Origin: Pontibaca methylaminivorans
GTDB taxonomy: Bacteria; Pseudomonadota; Alphaproteobacteria; Rhodobacterales; Rhodobacteraceae
Direction: 5' to 3'
NCBI RefSeq assembly: GCF_900156525.1
Contig: NZ_FTPS01000001.1
Location: 558,001 to 622,000 of the forward strand
Length of the DNA: 64,000 bases
Below, one piece after another: positions 54,377-63,178 of the stretch. A program made the position numbers and the translations under genes. Below the pieces are notes generated by a model. That model ran no database searches. It saw nothing but the letters and a program-made list of their open reading frames with translations, and was not told the DNA's origin. Positions within the stretch are counted from its first letter, which is position 1. Each line of letters opens with the position of its first letter.

Positions 54377-55246
54377 ATGGCAGGCTATGACGACCGCGAC
54401 GGCCAGATCTGGATGGACGGAAAACTGGTTCCGTGGCGCGATGCGAATGTGCATATCCTGACCCATGCGCTGCATTACGCCAGCGCCGTCTTCGAGGGCG
54501 AGCGCTGCTACAACGGCACCATCTTCAAGGGGCGCGAACACAGCGAACGCCTGATCCGCTCGGGCGCGCTTCTCGACATGCCGCTGCCCTATACGGCGGA
54601 CGAGATCGACGCGGCCAAGGCGCTTGTGCTCGAGGCGAACGGCATGCGCGACGCCTATGTGCGCGTCGTCGCCTGGCGCGGTGCCGGCGAGGACATGGGG
54701 GTCGCGAGCGCACGCAACCCGCTGCGCATGGCGGTCGCGGCCTGGGAATGGGGCGCCTATTACGGCGATGCCAAGACCAGCGGCGCGAAACTCGACATCG
54801 CGAAATGGCGCCGCCCGAGTCCCGACACCATCCCCTGCAAGGCCAAGGCCGCCGGGCTTTACATGATCTGCACCATGTCCAAGCACGCGGCCGCGGCCAA
54901 GGGCTGTTCGGATGCGATGATGCTCGACTACCGCGGCTATGTGGCCGAGGCGACGGGCGCCAACATCTTCTTCGTCAAGGATGGCGAGGTCCACACCCCC
55001 CTGCCCGACTGTTTCCTTGACGGCATCACCCGCCAGACCGTGATCGGGCTGCTGCATGAAAAGGGCATCAGGGTGCACGAGCGCCACATCAAGCCCGAGG
55101 AGCTCGAGGGGTTCGAACAGTGCTGGCTCACCGGCACCGCCGCCGAGGTCACGCCGGTGGGGCAGATCGGCGAGGATTTCCGCTTCGAGGTCGGCGCCCT
55201 GACCCGCGACATCGCCGAAACCTACGAAAAGCTGGTTCGCAGCTGA
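54377..55246 (+). CDS. ilvE: Branched-chain amino acid aminotransferase
   Basis: The 289-residue fold-type IV PLP enzyme transfers amino groups to make leucine, isoleucine and valine. K157 (PCKAKAAGLY) is the PLP lysine, with EATGANIFFV and LTGTAAEVTPV also typical of the family. The ATG at 54377 is 6 bases after AGGAG; a TTG at 54371 is too close. It is divergent from petPR with overlapping promoters. Confidence 0.95.
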   Translation: MAGYDDRDGQIWMDGKLVPWRDANVHILTHALHYASAVFEGERCYNGTIFKGREHSERLIRSGALLDMPLPYTADEIDAAKALVLEANGMRDAYVRVVAWRGAGEDMGVASARNPLRMAVAAWEWGAYYGDAKTSGAKLDIAKWRRPSPDTIPCKAKAAGLYMICTMSKHAAAAKGCSDAMMLDYRGYVAEATGANIFFVKDGEVHTPLPDCFLDGITRQTVIGLLHEKGIRVHERHIKPEELEGFEQCWLTGTAAEVTPVGQIGEDFRFEVGALTRDIAETYEKLVRS

Positions 55247-55576
55247 CCGCCGGCCCCGCCGGCCGGTCATTGCCGCGAGGTCAGGCAGATCAGACCGGGC
55301 CGGTCAGACAACGGCCCGGCGCGACGATATCTGCCGCACCATCAACCCGGACAGTTCCCGGACAGCCCCGGAGCGCGGCAGGCGGTCGGATATGCCGCGC
55401 CAGCAACGGGGGGGCGATGATCGCGGCCGCCACGCCGCTGCGGGTTGTGGTGGCCGTATTCATGGATCACTGAATGGGAAAGCCCGGCTGGCCACATGTC
55501 CGGGTTGCCTGAGATGCCCTGCCTGGACGCCGGAAACGGAACTCCCGGCCGCTTTCCGCGTTCCCTGCGCCGGGCC
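55247..55576. other. 330-base region between convergent ilvE and aroC
   Basis: No gene is apparent. The region holds two GC-rich hairpins after ilvE: 55245-55268 overlapping its stop codon and 55295-55319 (7-bp arms). Neither has a T-run; they may end ilvE mRNA. Confidence 0.5.
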
Positions 55577-56680
55577 TCAGCCGAGCGGCACCGGGCCGGC
55601 ACCGATCTGGCCGCGGTGCAGCAGGTAATGGTCGAGCAGGACGCAGGCCATCATCGCCTCCGCCACCGGCACCGCGCGGATGCCGACGCAGGGGTCGTGC
55701 CGCCCCCGGGTGACGATCTCGGCCGGCTCGCCTGCCTTCGTCACGGTGCTGCGCGGGCGCATGATGGACGAGGTCGGCTTGACCGCGAAACGCAGCACCA
55801 CGTCCTGCCCGGTGCTGATTCCGCCGAGGATCCCGCCCGCGTGATTGCTGGAATAGACGGGCTGTCCGTTCTCGCCGGGAAAAATCTCGTCGGCATTGGC
55901 CTCGCCGGTGAGTTCGGCCGCGGCCATGCCCTCGCCGATCTCCACCCCCTTGACCGCGTTGATGCTCATCATCGCCGCCGCCAGATCGGTATCGAGTTTT
56001 CCGTAGACCGGCGCGCCGAGCCCGGCGGGCAGGCCCGAGGCCCGGACCTCGACCACCGCGCCGACCGAGTTGCGGTCCTTGCGCACCTCGTCCAGATAGC
56101 CGGCCCAGAGTTCCGCAGCCCCGGCATCCGGGCACCAGAAGGGGTTGCGCTCGATCTCGGCCGCATCGAACCGCGCGCGGTCGATCCGGTGCCTGCCGAT
56201 CTGCACCATGTAACCGGTGATCCGCAGGTCGGGCAGCAGACCGGCAAGCGCCGCCCGGGCCAGCCCGCCGGCCGCGACCCGCGCCGCCGTTTCCCGCGCC
56301 GAAGAGCGCCCGCCGCCGCGATAGTCGCGGATCCCGTATTTCTGCCAATAGGTCATGTCCGCATGGCCGGGGCGGAACTTTTCGGCGATGTCGCCGTAAT
56401 CCTTCGAGCGCTGGTCCATGTTCTCGATCATCAACTGCACCGGCGTGCCGGTGGTCTGCCCCTCGAACACGCCCGAAAGGATGCGCACCCGGTCGGGTTC
56501 GCGCCGCTGGGTGGTGTGGCGGCTCTGCCCCGGCTTGCGGCGGTCCAGCCAGTGCTGGATCATGGACTCGTCAATGCCGACGCGCGGCGGGCAGCCGTCG
56601 ACCGTCGCCCCGAGCGCGGGCCCGTGGCTTTCGCCCCAGGTGGTGACGCGGAACAGGCGGCCGAAGCTGTTGAACGACAT
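55577..56680 (-). CDS. aroC: Chorismate synthase
   Basis: AroC converts EPSP to chorismate with reduced FMN, the last shared step of aromatic amino acid synthesis. The 367-residue protein has the signatures [31 protein letters not shown] and [15 protein letters not shown], plus the [33 protein letters not shown] active-site region. It complements aroB and aroK 27 kb away. A promoter candidate (TTGAGA-17-TAAGGA, minus strand 56742-56714) lies upstream. Confidence 0.97.
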   Translation of the reverse strand: MSFNSFGRLFRVTTWGESHGPALGATVDGCPPRVGIDESMIQHWLDRRKPGQSRHTTQRREPDRVRILSGVFEGQTTGTPVQLMIENMDQRSKDYGDIAEKFRPGHADMTYWQKYGIRDYRGGGRSSARETAARVAAGGLARAALAGLLPDLRITGYMVQIGRHRIDRARFDAAEIERNPFWCPDAGAAELWAGYLDEVRKDRNSVGAVVEVRASGLPAGLGAPVYGKLDTDLAAAMMSINAVKGVEIGEGMAAAELTGEANADEIFPGENGQPVYSSNHAGGILGGISTGQDVVLRFAVKPTSSIMRPRSTVTKAGEPAEIVTRGRHDPCVGIRAVPVAEAMMACVLLDHYLLHRGQIGAGPVPLG

Positions 56681-56713
56681 GGGGCTTTCCTTGCGGGTGC
56701 GGATCCTGCCCCG

Positions 56714-56742
56714 TCCTTAGCGGCGCCCCCCCGCCGTCTCAA
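56714..56742 (-). promoter_or_regulatory. Promoter candidate for aroC
   Basis: Minus-strand -35 TTGAGA (56742-56737) and -10 TAAGGA (56719-56714), 17 bases apart, give a leader of about 25 bases. Confidence 0.4.
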
Positions 56743-56753
56743 GCGCTTTCATC

Positions 56754-56782
56754 TTGCCGCCGCGCTGGCGGCACCCTAGACT
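56754..56782 (+). promoter_or_regulatory. Promoter of the thiBPQ operon
   Basis: A -35 TTGCCG (56754-56759) and -10 TAGACT (56777-56782) with a 17-base spacer put the transcription start near 56789, exactly at the 5' edge of the riboswitch. Confidence 0.58.
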
Positions 56783-56784
56783 GG

Positions 56785-56918
56785 TCCCGCCTCGGGGAGC
56801 CCGTCACGGGCTGAGACGCGCACCCTGCGCGGACCCGTTGAACCTGAACCAGGTCGTGCTGGCGGAGGGAAGGTCCGGGTTCATCCACCGCTTTGCCTTC
56901 TGCCGCGACGGAGGATGA
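56785..56918 (+). promoter_or_regulatory. TPP riboswitch controlling thiBPQ
   Basis: The THI element core is present in order: CGGGGAGCC (56793-56801), GGCTGAGA (56809-56816), GACCCGTTGAACCTGAACC (56832-56850) and GGCGGAGGGAAG (56861-56872). Downstream, TCATCCACCG (56881-56890) can pair 9 of 10 bases with CGGAGGATGA (56909-56918), which contains the GGAGG ribosome site of thiB. GGTTCA (56878-56883) can instead pair with TGAACC in the aptamer core, so ligand binding would release the sequestering helix and shut off translation. Confidence 0.92.
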
Positions 56919-56920
56919 CG

Positions 56921-57895
56921 ATGAAACGCCTTGCGATCGCTGCGGGTATCTTCTGGGCCGGTGCGCTGTCCGCGCAGCCGGAACTCACCGTCTATACCTA
57001 CGAAAGCTTCTTCACCGAATGGGGACCGGGGCCGAGGATCAAGGCCGCTTTCGAGGACCAGTGCGACTGCCGGCTCAATCTGCTGGGCATCGGCGACGGG
57101 GCGACGTTTCTTGCGCGGCTCAGGCTCGAGGGGACGCGCAACCGCGCCGATGTCGTGCTCGGGCTCGACACCAACCAGATCGCCGCGGCGCGCGAGACCG
57201 GACTTTTCGCGCCGAGCGGGGTCGAGGCCGATTACGACCTGCCGGTGACATGGGATGATCCGGTATTCGTGCCCTATGACTGGTCGCTTTTCGCCTTCGT
57301 GCACCGCAAGGAGACGCCCGCACCCGGCAGCTTTCGGGAACTTGCGGACAGCGACCTCAAGATCATCATCCAGGATCCGCGCTCCTCGACGCCGGGGCTC
57401 GGGCTTCTGCTCTGGGTGCGCGACGCCTATGGCGACGAGGCACCCGGGATCTGGAAGGGGCTTGCCGACAATATCGTGACGGTCACTCCGGGCTGGAGCG
57501 AATCCTACGGGCTGTTTCTCGACGGTGAATCCGACATGGTGCTGTCCTGGACCACCTCGCCCGCCTATCACCGCATTGCCGAGGATGACGACAGCATCGA
57601 GGCGGCCCTGTTCAGCGAAGGGAACTATGCGCAGATCGAAGTCGCCGCGCGGCTGAAGAACAGCCGCGAGCCGGAGCTTGCGCAGGAATTCCTGCAGTTC
57701 CTTCTTTCGGACAAGGCGCAGGCGGCCTTCATGACCGGAAACTGGATGTATCCCGCCGTGCTCCCGCCGGGTGGGCTTGCCGAGGGGTTCGACCCGCCGC
57801 CCCCGCCGGAAAAGGTGCTGCTGCTCGACCCCGGGCGGGCGGCGGCGCTGCGTGACGAGGCGCTGGCCGAATGGCTCGACGCGCTGTCCCGCTAG
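56921..57895 (+). CDS. thiB: Thiamine ABC transporter, substrate-binding protein
   Basis: The 324-residue periplasmic protein binds thiamine or TPP for import. It has a signal peptide (to about residue 19) and the ThiB/TbpA pattern ELTVYTYESFFTEWGPGPRIKAAFE, ADVVLGLDTNQIAAARETGLFAPS and ESYGLFLDGESDMVLSWTTSP. The ATG at 56921 is 6 bases after GGAGG; the ATG at 56915 touches that site and is unlikely. The preceding TPP riboswitch fixes the substrate class with high confidence. Confidence 0.95.
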   Translation: MKRLAIAAGIFWAGALSAQPELTVYTYESFFTEWGPGPRIKAAFEDQCDCRLNLLGIGDGATFLARLRLEGTRNRADVVLGLDTNQIAAARETGLFAPSGVEADYDLPVTWDDPVFVPYDWSLFAFVHRKETPAPGSFRELADSDLKIIIQDPRSSTPGLGLLLWVRDAYGDEAPGIWKGLADNIVTVTPGWSESYGLFLDGESDMVLSWTTSPAYHRIAEDDDSIEAALFSEGNYAQIEVAARLKNSREPELAQEFLQFLLSDKAQAAFMTGNWMYPAVLPPGGLAEGFDPPPPPEKVLLLDPGRAAALRDEALAEWLDALSR

Positions 57896-59463
57896 GCGCC
57901 GCAGTGCCGGGCAGCGCCCTGCTGGCCCGCGTGCCCGGCTGGATCGCCGGCGGGCTGGTCGCGGCGCTCACGCTCGGCGCGCTGATCGCGGTCATCGGCC
58001 AGGCCAGCCCCGGTGCACGGATCGGCAGTGCCGCCGACTGGGCCGCGATCCGCTTCACGCTGGTGCAGGCGCTGCTTTCGGCCGGCTTCAGCACCGCGCT
58101 CGCGGTGCCGCTGGCGCGGGCGCTGGCCCGGCGGCGCTTTCGCGGACGCCGGCTGCTGATCGCGCTGTTCGGCGCACCCTTCATCCTGCCTGTGATCGTC
58201 GCGGTGCTGGGGCTGATCACCGTGTTCGGGCGCGCCGGCTGGGTCAGCGCGGGGCTTGGCCTCGTCGGGCTGCCGCCGCTTCAGATTTACGGGCTGCACG
58301 GGGTGGTGCTTGCGCATGTGTTCTTCAACCTGCCGCTGGCGACCCGGCTGGTGCTGCAGGGCTGGCAGGAGATCCCGGCCGAGCAGTTCCGCCTTGCCGC
58401 GCAACTGGACGCTACCCCCCGCGACATCGGCCGCCTGCTCGAACGCCCGATGCTGCGGCGCACCCTGCCCGGGGCGGCGGCGGTGATCTTTGCCATCTGC
58501 CTCAGCAGCTTTGCCGTTGCGCTGACGCTGGGCGGCGGGCCGCGTGCCACCACGATCGAACTCGCGATCTATCAGGCTTTCCGCATCGAATTCGACCTTG
58601 GCCGCGCGGCCTGGCTTGCCTGCATGCAGATCGCCCTGACCTTCGGCGCCGCGCTGCTGGCGTTACGGCTCGGGCGCGGCGAAAGCCTTGGCACCGGGCT
58701 CGGGCGCGTGCTCGATCGCTGGGACGGGGCGACCCTGCGGTATCGGCTGCTCGATGCCCTGCTGATCGCACTGGCGGCGCTGCTTCTGCTGCTGCCGCTT
58801 GCGGCGGTGGTCACGGCCGGGGTGCCGGGTCTTTGGGCCCTGCCGCCCGTGGTGCGCGGGGCGGCACTCAATTCGGTGCTGGTCGCGCTCGCCAGCACGC
58901 TCGTCATGCTGCTGATCTCCCTGCCCATGAGCGCGGCAGCCGTGGCCGGACGGGGACGCGGGGTGGTCGAACTTGCCGCGCTGCTCGGGCTTGCGGTCTC
59001 GCCTTTGGTGATCGGCACCGGGCTGTTCATCATCATCAACCCGCTGGCCGACCCGCTGCTGATGGCGCTGCCGCTTACGGGGGCCGTGAATGCGGTGATG
59101 GCGCTGCCCTTCGCCATGCGCATCCTGCTGCCGCGGGCCCGGCAGGTGGCGGCGCAGGACGGGCGGCTTGCGCAGTCGCTCGGCCTTGGCCGCTGGTGGT
59201 TCACGCGCCGCATCCTGCTGCCGCGGATGCGGGCCCAGATCGGCTTTGCCGCGGGTCTGTCCGCCGCGCTCTCCATGGGCGACCTCGGGGTGATCGCGCT
59301 GTTTGCCTCGCCCGGTCAGAAGACGCTGCCGCTTGTGGTCTATGAACTCATGGGCAGCTATCGCATGGAGGCCTCGGCGGCGGCGGCCCTGCTGCTGCTC
59401 GCGCTGTCCATGTCGCTGTTCTGGCTGTTCGACCGCGGGGGAAAGTTCCATGCTGAAGCTTGA
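57871..59463 (+). CDS. thiP: Thiamine ABC transporter, permease
   Basis: The 530-residue inner-membrane protein contains two homologous permease halves, each with an EAA-type loop (AAQLDATPRDIGRLLERPMLRRTLP and AQSLGLGRWWFTRRILLPRMRAQI), as in E. coli ThiP. I use the ATG at 57871, overlapping thiB by 25 bases; a GTG at 57904 just after the thiB stop is an alternative. It overlaps thiQ by 14 bases. Confidence 0.93.
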   Translation: MARRAVPLGAAVPGSALLARVPGWIAGGLVAALTLGALIAVIGQASPGARIGSAADWAAIRFTLVQALLSAGFSTALAVPLARALARRRFRGRRLLIALFGAPFILPVIVAVLGLITVFGRAGWVSAGLGLVGLPPLQIYGLHGVVLAHVFFNLPLATRLVLQGWQEIPAEQFRLAAQLDATPRDIGRLLERPMLRRTLPGAAAVIFAICLSSFAVALTLGGGPRATTIELAIYQAFRIEFDLGRAAWLACMQIALTFGAALLALRLGRGESLGTGLGRVLDRWDGATLRYRLLDALLIALAALLLLLPLAAVVTAGVPGLWALPPVVRGAALNSVLVALASTLVMLLISLPMSAAAVAGRGRGVVELAALLGLAVSPLVIGTGLFIIINPLADPLLMALPLTGAVNAVMALPFAMRILLPRARQVAAQDGRLAQSLGLGRWWFTRRILLPRMRAQIGFAAGLSAALSMGDLGVIALFASPGQKTLPLVVYELMGSYRMEASAAAALLLLALSMSLFWLFDRGGKFHAEA

Positions 59464-60151
59464 ACGCGCCGTGATCCTGAGCGGCCCTTTCACCGTCGAG
59501 GCCGACTTTTCGGTCGCGGAAGGGGCGCGGGTCGCGGTGATGGGGCCATCGGGGGCGGGCAAGAGCACCCTGCTCGAGGGGATCGCGGGTTTCCGCCCGC
59601 TGCGGCAGGGGCGCATCGCCTGGCGCGGCGCCGATATCACCGCGCTGGTGCCCGGCAAGCGCCCGGTCGCGATGCTGTTCCAGGACGGCAACCTGTTTGC
59701 GCATCTCACCATCGCCAACAACGTGGGCCTCGGCATCCGCCCCGACCTGCGGCTTGACCGCGCCGCCCGGGCGCGTGTCGATGCGGCGCTCGAACGGGTC
59801 GGGCTTGCCGGGCTGGGCGCGCGCCGCCCGGCCGAGCTTTCCGGCGGCCAGCAGAGCCGCGCCGCGCTCGCCCGCGTATTGGTGCAGGACCGCCCCGTCC
59901 TGCTGCTCGACGAGCCCTTCGCCGCGCTCGGGCCGGCGCTCAAGCGCGCCATGCTCGACCTCGTGGCCGACCTCTGCGCCGAAAAGGGCACGACTTTGCT
60001 CATGGTCAGCCACGACCCGGCCGATGCGCGCCGCCTCACCCCGCAAACCATTGTGGTGGATGCGGGAATCGCCGCGCCGCCGCAGCCGACGGCAGAACTT
60101 CTCGCCAATCCGCCGGCCATGCTGCAGGATTATCTCGGCCGCGAAATCTGA
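59450..60151 (+). CDS. thiQ: Thiamine ABC transporter, ATP-binding protein
   Basis: The 233-residue ATPase has the Walker A GPSGAGKS (32-39), Q-loop (AMLFQDGNLFAHLT), signature AELSGGQQSRAALA, Walker B VLLLDEPFAALGP and the switch histidine (MVSHDP). It completes the thiBPQ importer. The ATG at 59450 lies inside thiP. About 180 bases separate it from petA. Confidence 0.94.
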   Translation: MLKLERAVILSGPFTVEADFSVAEGARVAVMGPSGAGKSTLLEGIAGFRPLRQGRIAWRGADITALVPGKRPVAMLFQDGNLFAHLTIANNVGLGIRPDLRLDRAARARVDAALERVGLAGLGARRPAELSGGQQSRAALARVLVQDRPVLLLDEPFAALGPALKRAMLDLVADLCAEKGTTLLMVSHDPADARRLTPQTIVVDAGIAAPPQPTAELLANPPAMLQDYLGREI

Positions 60152-60230
60152 CCGGATCGAGGATGCGATACTCGCTGCAGATCTGCGACATTGCTCAAGA
60201 ATGCCTTTGTGCCGCATCTATGAACGCTGG

Positions 60231-60265
60231 ACGAGCGCGTTTTGCGCCGCTAGACACGCGCTCGT
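60231..60265. repeat. 10-bp perfect inverted repeat upstream of petABC
   Basis: Arms 60231-60240 and 60256-60265 are exact reverse complements around 15 bases, midway between thiQ and petA. There is no U-tract. It may end thiQ mRNA, form a petA leader hairpin, or be a PetR-type operator. Confidence 0.45.
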
Positions 60266-60331
60266 GACTGTCGCGCAATGCGGCGCAGACTCATGCCCGG
60301 TCCCGGGCTCAGGAATATGGAGCAGAACCTC

Positions 60332-60895
60332 GTGTCCCACGCAGAACACCACGAAGGCACCCGGAGGGATTTCCTCTATTATGCCACTGCCGGCGCAGGG
60401 GCCGTGACCGCAGGTGCCGCGATCTGGCCGTTGGTGAATCAGATGAATCCCTCGGCCGATGTGCAGGCGCTGTCGTCGATCCAGATCGACATCAGCGGCG
60501 TCAGCGAAGGCACCCAGCTTACCGTCAATTACCTCGGCAAACCCGTGTTCATCCGCCACCGTACCCAGGCAGAGATCGACGAGGCGCGCGAGGAGGACAT
60601 CTCGAGACTGCCGGACCAGCTTGCCCGCAACGCGAACCTGCCCGACGATGCGCCCGCAACCGACGAAAACCGCGCCATGCCCGATGCCGAGCAATGGCTC
60701 GTGCAATGGGGCGTCTGCACGCATCTCGGCTGCGTCCCGCTTGGCGACGGGGCCGGCGACTTCGACGGCTGGTTCTGCCCCTGCCACGGTTCGCATTACG
60801 ATTCGGCCGGGCGGATCCGCAAGGGCCCGGCGCCCGAGAACCTGCCGATCCCGGTGGTCCAATTCGTTGACGATACAACGATTCAACTGGGTTGA
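60332..60895 (+). CDS. petA: Ubiquinol-cytochrome c reductase, Rieske iron-sulfur subunit
   Basis: The Rieske protein carries electrons from ubiquinol to cytochrome c1 in the bc1 complex. The GTG at 60332, 9 bases after GGAG, gives 187 residues whose N-terminus aligns with the R. capsulatus protein; an ATG at 60317 would add five residues. It has a Tat-type TRRDFL anchor (10-15), a membrane helix, a flexible hinge, and the 2Fe-2S boxes CTHLGC (129-134) and CPCHGSH (149-155). It is first in the petABC operon, 4 bases short of a 15-base gap to petB. Confidence 0.95.
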   Translation: MSHAEHHEGTRRDFLYYATAGAGAVTAGAAIWPLVNQMNPSADVQALSSIQIDISGVSEGTQLTVNYLGKPVFIRHRTQAEIDEAREEDISRLPDQLARNANLPDDAPATDENRAMPDAEQWLVQWGVCTHLGCVPLGDGAGDFDGWFCPCHGSHYDSAGRIRKGPAPENLPIPVVQFVDDTTIQLG

Positions 60896-60906
60896 GGGAG
60901 CGCGAC

Positions 60907-62253
60907 ATGTCTGGAATTCCGCACGATCGTTACGAAGCCAAATCCCGCGGCGCGAAATGGGTCGAAAGCCGCATCCCCGCCATCACGCTGATCTATGACA
61001 CGCTGATGATCCCGACCCCCCGCAACCTGAACTGGATGTGGATCTGGGGAATCGTCCTGGCCTTCTGCCTTGCACTGCAGATCGTCACCGGCATCGTGCT
61101 GGCCATGCATTACACGCCGCATGTGGACCTGGCCTTTGCCTCGGTCGAACATATCATGCGCGACGTGAACGCAGGCCACATGCTGCGCTACCTGCATGCG
61201 AACGGCGCCTCGCTGTTCTTCATCGCCGTCTATGCGCATATCTTCCGCGGCCTCTACTACGGCTCCTACAAGGCCCCGCGCGAGATCACCTGGATCATCG
61301 GCATGCTGATCTTCCTGCTGATGATGGCGACCGGTTTCATGGGGTATGTGCTGCCCTGGGGGCAGATGTCCTTCTGGGGCGCAACCGTGATCACCGGCCT
61401 GTTCGGCGCGATCCCCTTCATCGGCGATGCGCTGCAGACCTGGCTGCTGGGCGGGCCCTCGGTGGACAATGCGACGCTGAACCGTTTCTTCAGCCTGCAT
61501 TACCTGCTGCCCTTCGTCATCGCCGGGCTGGTGATCGTCCATATCTGGGCCTTCCACAGCACCGGCAACTCGAACCCCACCGGGGTCGAGGTGCGCCGCG
61601 GCTCGCGGGCCGAGGCCGATCGCGACACCCTGCCCTTCTGGCCCTATTTCGTGATCAAGGATTTCTTCGCCCTGGCGCTGATCCTGACCGTGTTCTGGGC
61701 CATCGTCGGCTTCATGCCGAATTACCTCGGGCATCCCGACAACTATATCGAGGCCAACCCGCTGGTGACGCCCACGCATATCGTGCCGGAGTGGTATTTC
61801 CTGCCCTTCTACGCGATCCTGCGCGCCTTTACCGGCGAGGTCTGGGTGGTGCAGCTTGCATCCTTCCTGACCGGCGGCATCATCGACGCCAAGTTCTTCG
61901 GCGTGATCGCCATGTTCGGCGCGATCGTGGCCATCGCGCTGGCGCCCTGGCTCGACACGTCGCGGGTGCGCTCGGGGCGGTTTCGGCCGATGTTCAAGTG
62001 GTGGTTCGCGCTGCTCGTGATCGACTTCTTCGTGCTGATGTGGCTTGGCGCCATGCCCGCCGAGGAACCCTATGCCAGCTTTGCGCTGATCGCTTCGGCC
62101 TACTGGTTCTTCTACTTCCTGGTGGTCCTGCCGGTCCTCGGCCTGATCGAGACCCCGGCAGCCCCGCCGGCCACGATCGAAGAGGACTTCCGCAGGCACT
62201 ATCCGGGTGACGAGGCTGGCCGCACCAGCCCCGAATCCACCCCGGCCGAATGA
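60907..62253 (+). CDS. petB: Cytochrome b of the bc1 complex
   Basis: The 448-residue membrane protein binds two haems b and forms the quinone sites of complex III. The ligands H97/H198 and H111/H212 and the Qo-site PEWY (294-297) fall at the same numbers as in Rhodobacter capsulatus, supporting the start at 60907, which follows GAGGGAG. The C-terminus is slightly longer, ending in an acidic proline-rich tail. Confidence 0.97.
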   Translation: MSGIPHDRYEAKSRGAKWVESRIPAITLIYDTLMIPTPRNLNWMWIWGIVLAFCLALQIVTGIVLAMHYTPHVDLAFASVEHIMRDVNAGHMLRYLHANGASLFFIAVYAHIFRGLYYGSYKAPREITWIIGMLIFLLMMATGFMGYVLPWGQMSFWGATVITGLFGAIPFIGDALQTWLLGGPSVDNATLNRFFSLHYLLPFVIAGLVIVHIWAFHSTGNSNPTGVEVRRGSRAEADRDTLPFWPYFVIKDFFALALILTVFWAIVGFMPNYLGHPDNYIEANPLVTPTHIVPEWYFLPFYAILRAFTGEVWVVQLASFLTGGIIDAKFFGVIAMFGAIVAIALAPWLDTSRVRSGRFRPMFKWWFALLVIDFFVLMWLGAMPAEEPYASFALIASAYWFFYFLVVLPVLGLIETPAAPPATIEEDFRRHYPGDEAGRTSPESTPAE

Positions 62254-62270
62254 AACAAGGAGCGCACGCA

Positions 62271-63059
62271 ATGTTGAGGAAAACCGCAATCGCTGCCGTT
62301 CTGGCCGCTGCGCTCGTCCCGGCCGCGCCGCTGCTGGCGGCGGACGAGAACCACGTCACGGATTTCTCCTTTTCCTTCGAGGGTCCGTTCGGCAAATACG
62401 ACCAGCACCAGCTGCAGCGCGGCCTGCAGATCTATACCGAGGTCTGCGCGGCCTGCCACGGGCTGCGCTACGTGCCGCTGCGCACGCTCGCCGATCCGGG
62501 CGGCCCGGCCATCAGCGAGGACGCGATGCGTGCCTATGCGGCCGAAATCGACGTCTATGATCCCGAGGAAGACGACTACCGTCCCGGCACTCCGCCGGAT
62601 CACTTCCCCACCAGCAACGACGAGAACGCGCCCGATCTCAGCATGATGGCCAAGGCGCGCGCCGGGTTCAGCGGCCCCTACGGGCTGGGGCTGAACCAGC
62701 TGTTCAAGGGGATCGGCGGCGCGGAATACATCGCCTCGATCCTCACCGGCTATACCGGCGAGGACAAGGAAGAGGCCGGCGCCATCCTTTACGAGAACAC
62801 CGCCTTCCCCGGCGGCTGGATCGGCATGGCACCGCCGCTGTTCGACGAACAGGTGGATTTCGCCGACGAGCATCCCAACGACCTGACCTCCATGGCGCAG
62901 GATGTCTCGGCCTTCCTGATGTGGACCGCCGAGCCGAAGATGATGGCGCGCAAGCAGGCCGGATTTACCGGCGTCCTGTTCCTCGCCATCCTGACGGTGT
63001 TGCTGTTCCTGACCAACAAGCGCCTCTGGACGCCGGTCAAGCACCGCAAGGACATCTGA
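62271..63059 (+). CDS. petC: Cytochrome c1 of the bc1 complex
   Basis: The 262-residue precursor has a signal peptide, the haem c site CAACH (59-63), the methionine-ligand region and a C-terminal membrane anchor ([20 protein letters not shown]). It passes electrons to cytochrome c. The ATG at 62271 follows AAGGAG. A strong terminator closes the operon. Confidence 0.96.
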   Translation: MLRKTAIAAVLAAALVPAAPLLAADENHVTDFSFSFEGPFGKYDQHQLQRGLQIYTEVCAACHGLRYVPLRTLADPGGPAISEDAMRAYAAEIDVYDPEEDDYRPGTPPDHFPTSNDENAPDLSMMAKARAGFSGPYGLGLNQLFKGIGGAEYIASILTGYTGEDKEEAGAILYENTAFPGGWIGMAPPLFDEQVDFADEHPNDLTSMAQDVSAFLMWTAEPKMMARKQAGFTGVLFLAILTVLLFLTNKRLWTPVKHRKDI

Positions 63060-63078
63060 GCATCGCTCTTGAAACCCG

Positions 63079-63115
63079 GCCCCCGCAGCGCAAGACTGCG
63101 GGGGCTTTTTCTTTT
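63079..63115 (+). terminator. Rho-independent terminator of petABC
   Basis: A perfect 10-bp stem (63079-63088 with 63096-63105), seven-base loop and a T-rich run (63106-63115, one C) follow petC by 20 bases. Confidence 0.88.
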
Positions 63116-63142
63116 CTTCCCGCCCGTCAGGAGACACCCGCC

Positions 63143-63178
63143 ATGGCCGCTCCGAACGCTGCGACATTTCCCCGATGA
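63143..63178 (+). CDS. Possible 11-residue leader peptide overlapping the YihY-family gene
   Basis: An ATG at 63143, 9 bases after AGGAG, starts an 11-residue reading frame (MAAPNAATFPR) whose TGA at 63176 overlaps the next ATG at 63175. The good ribosome site belongs to this small frame, and the larger gene lacks one, so translational coupling or an N-terminal frameshift are both possible. Confidence 0.4.
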   Translation: MAAPNAATFPR

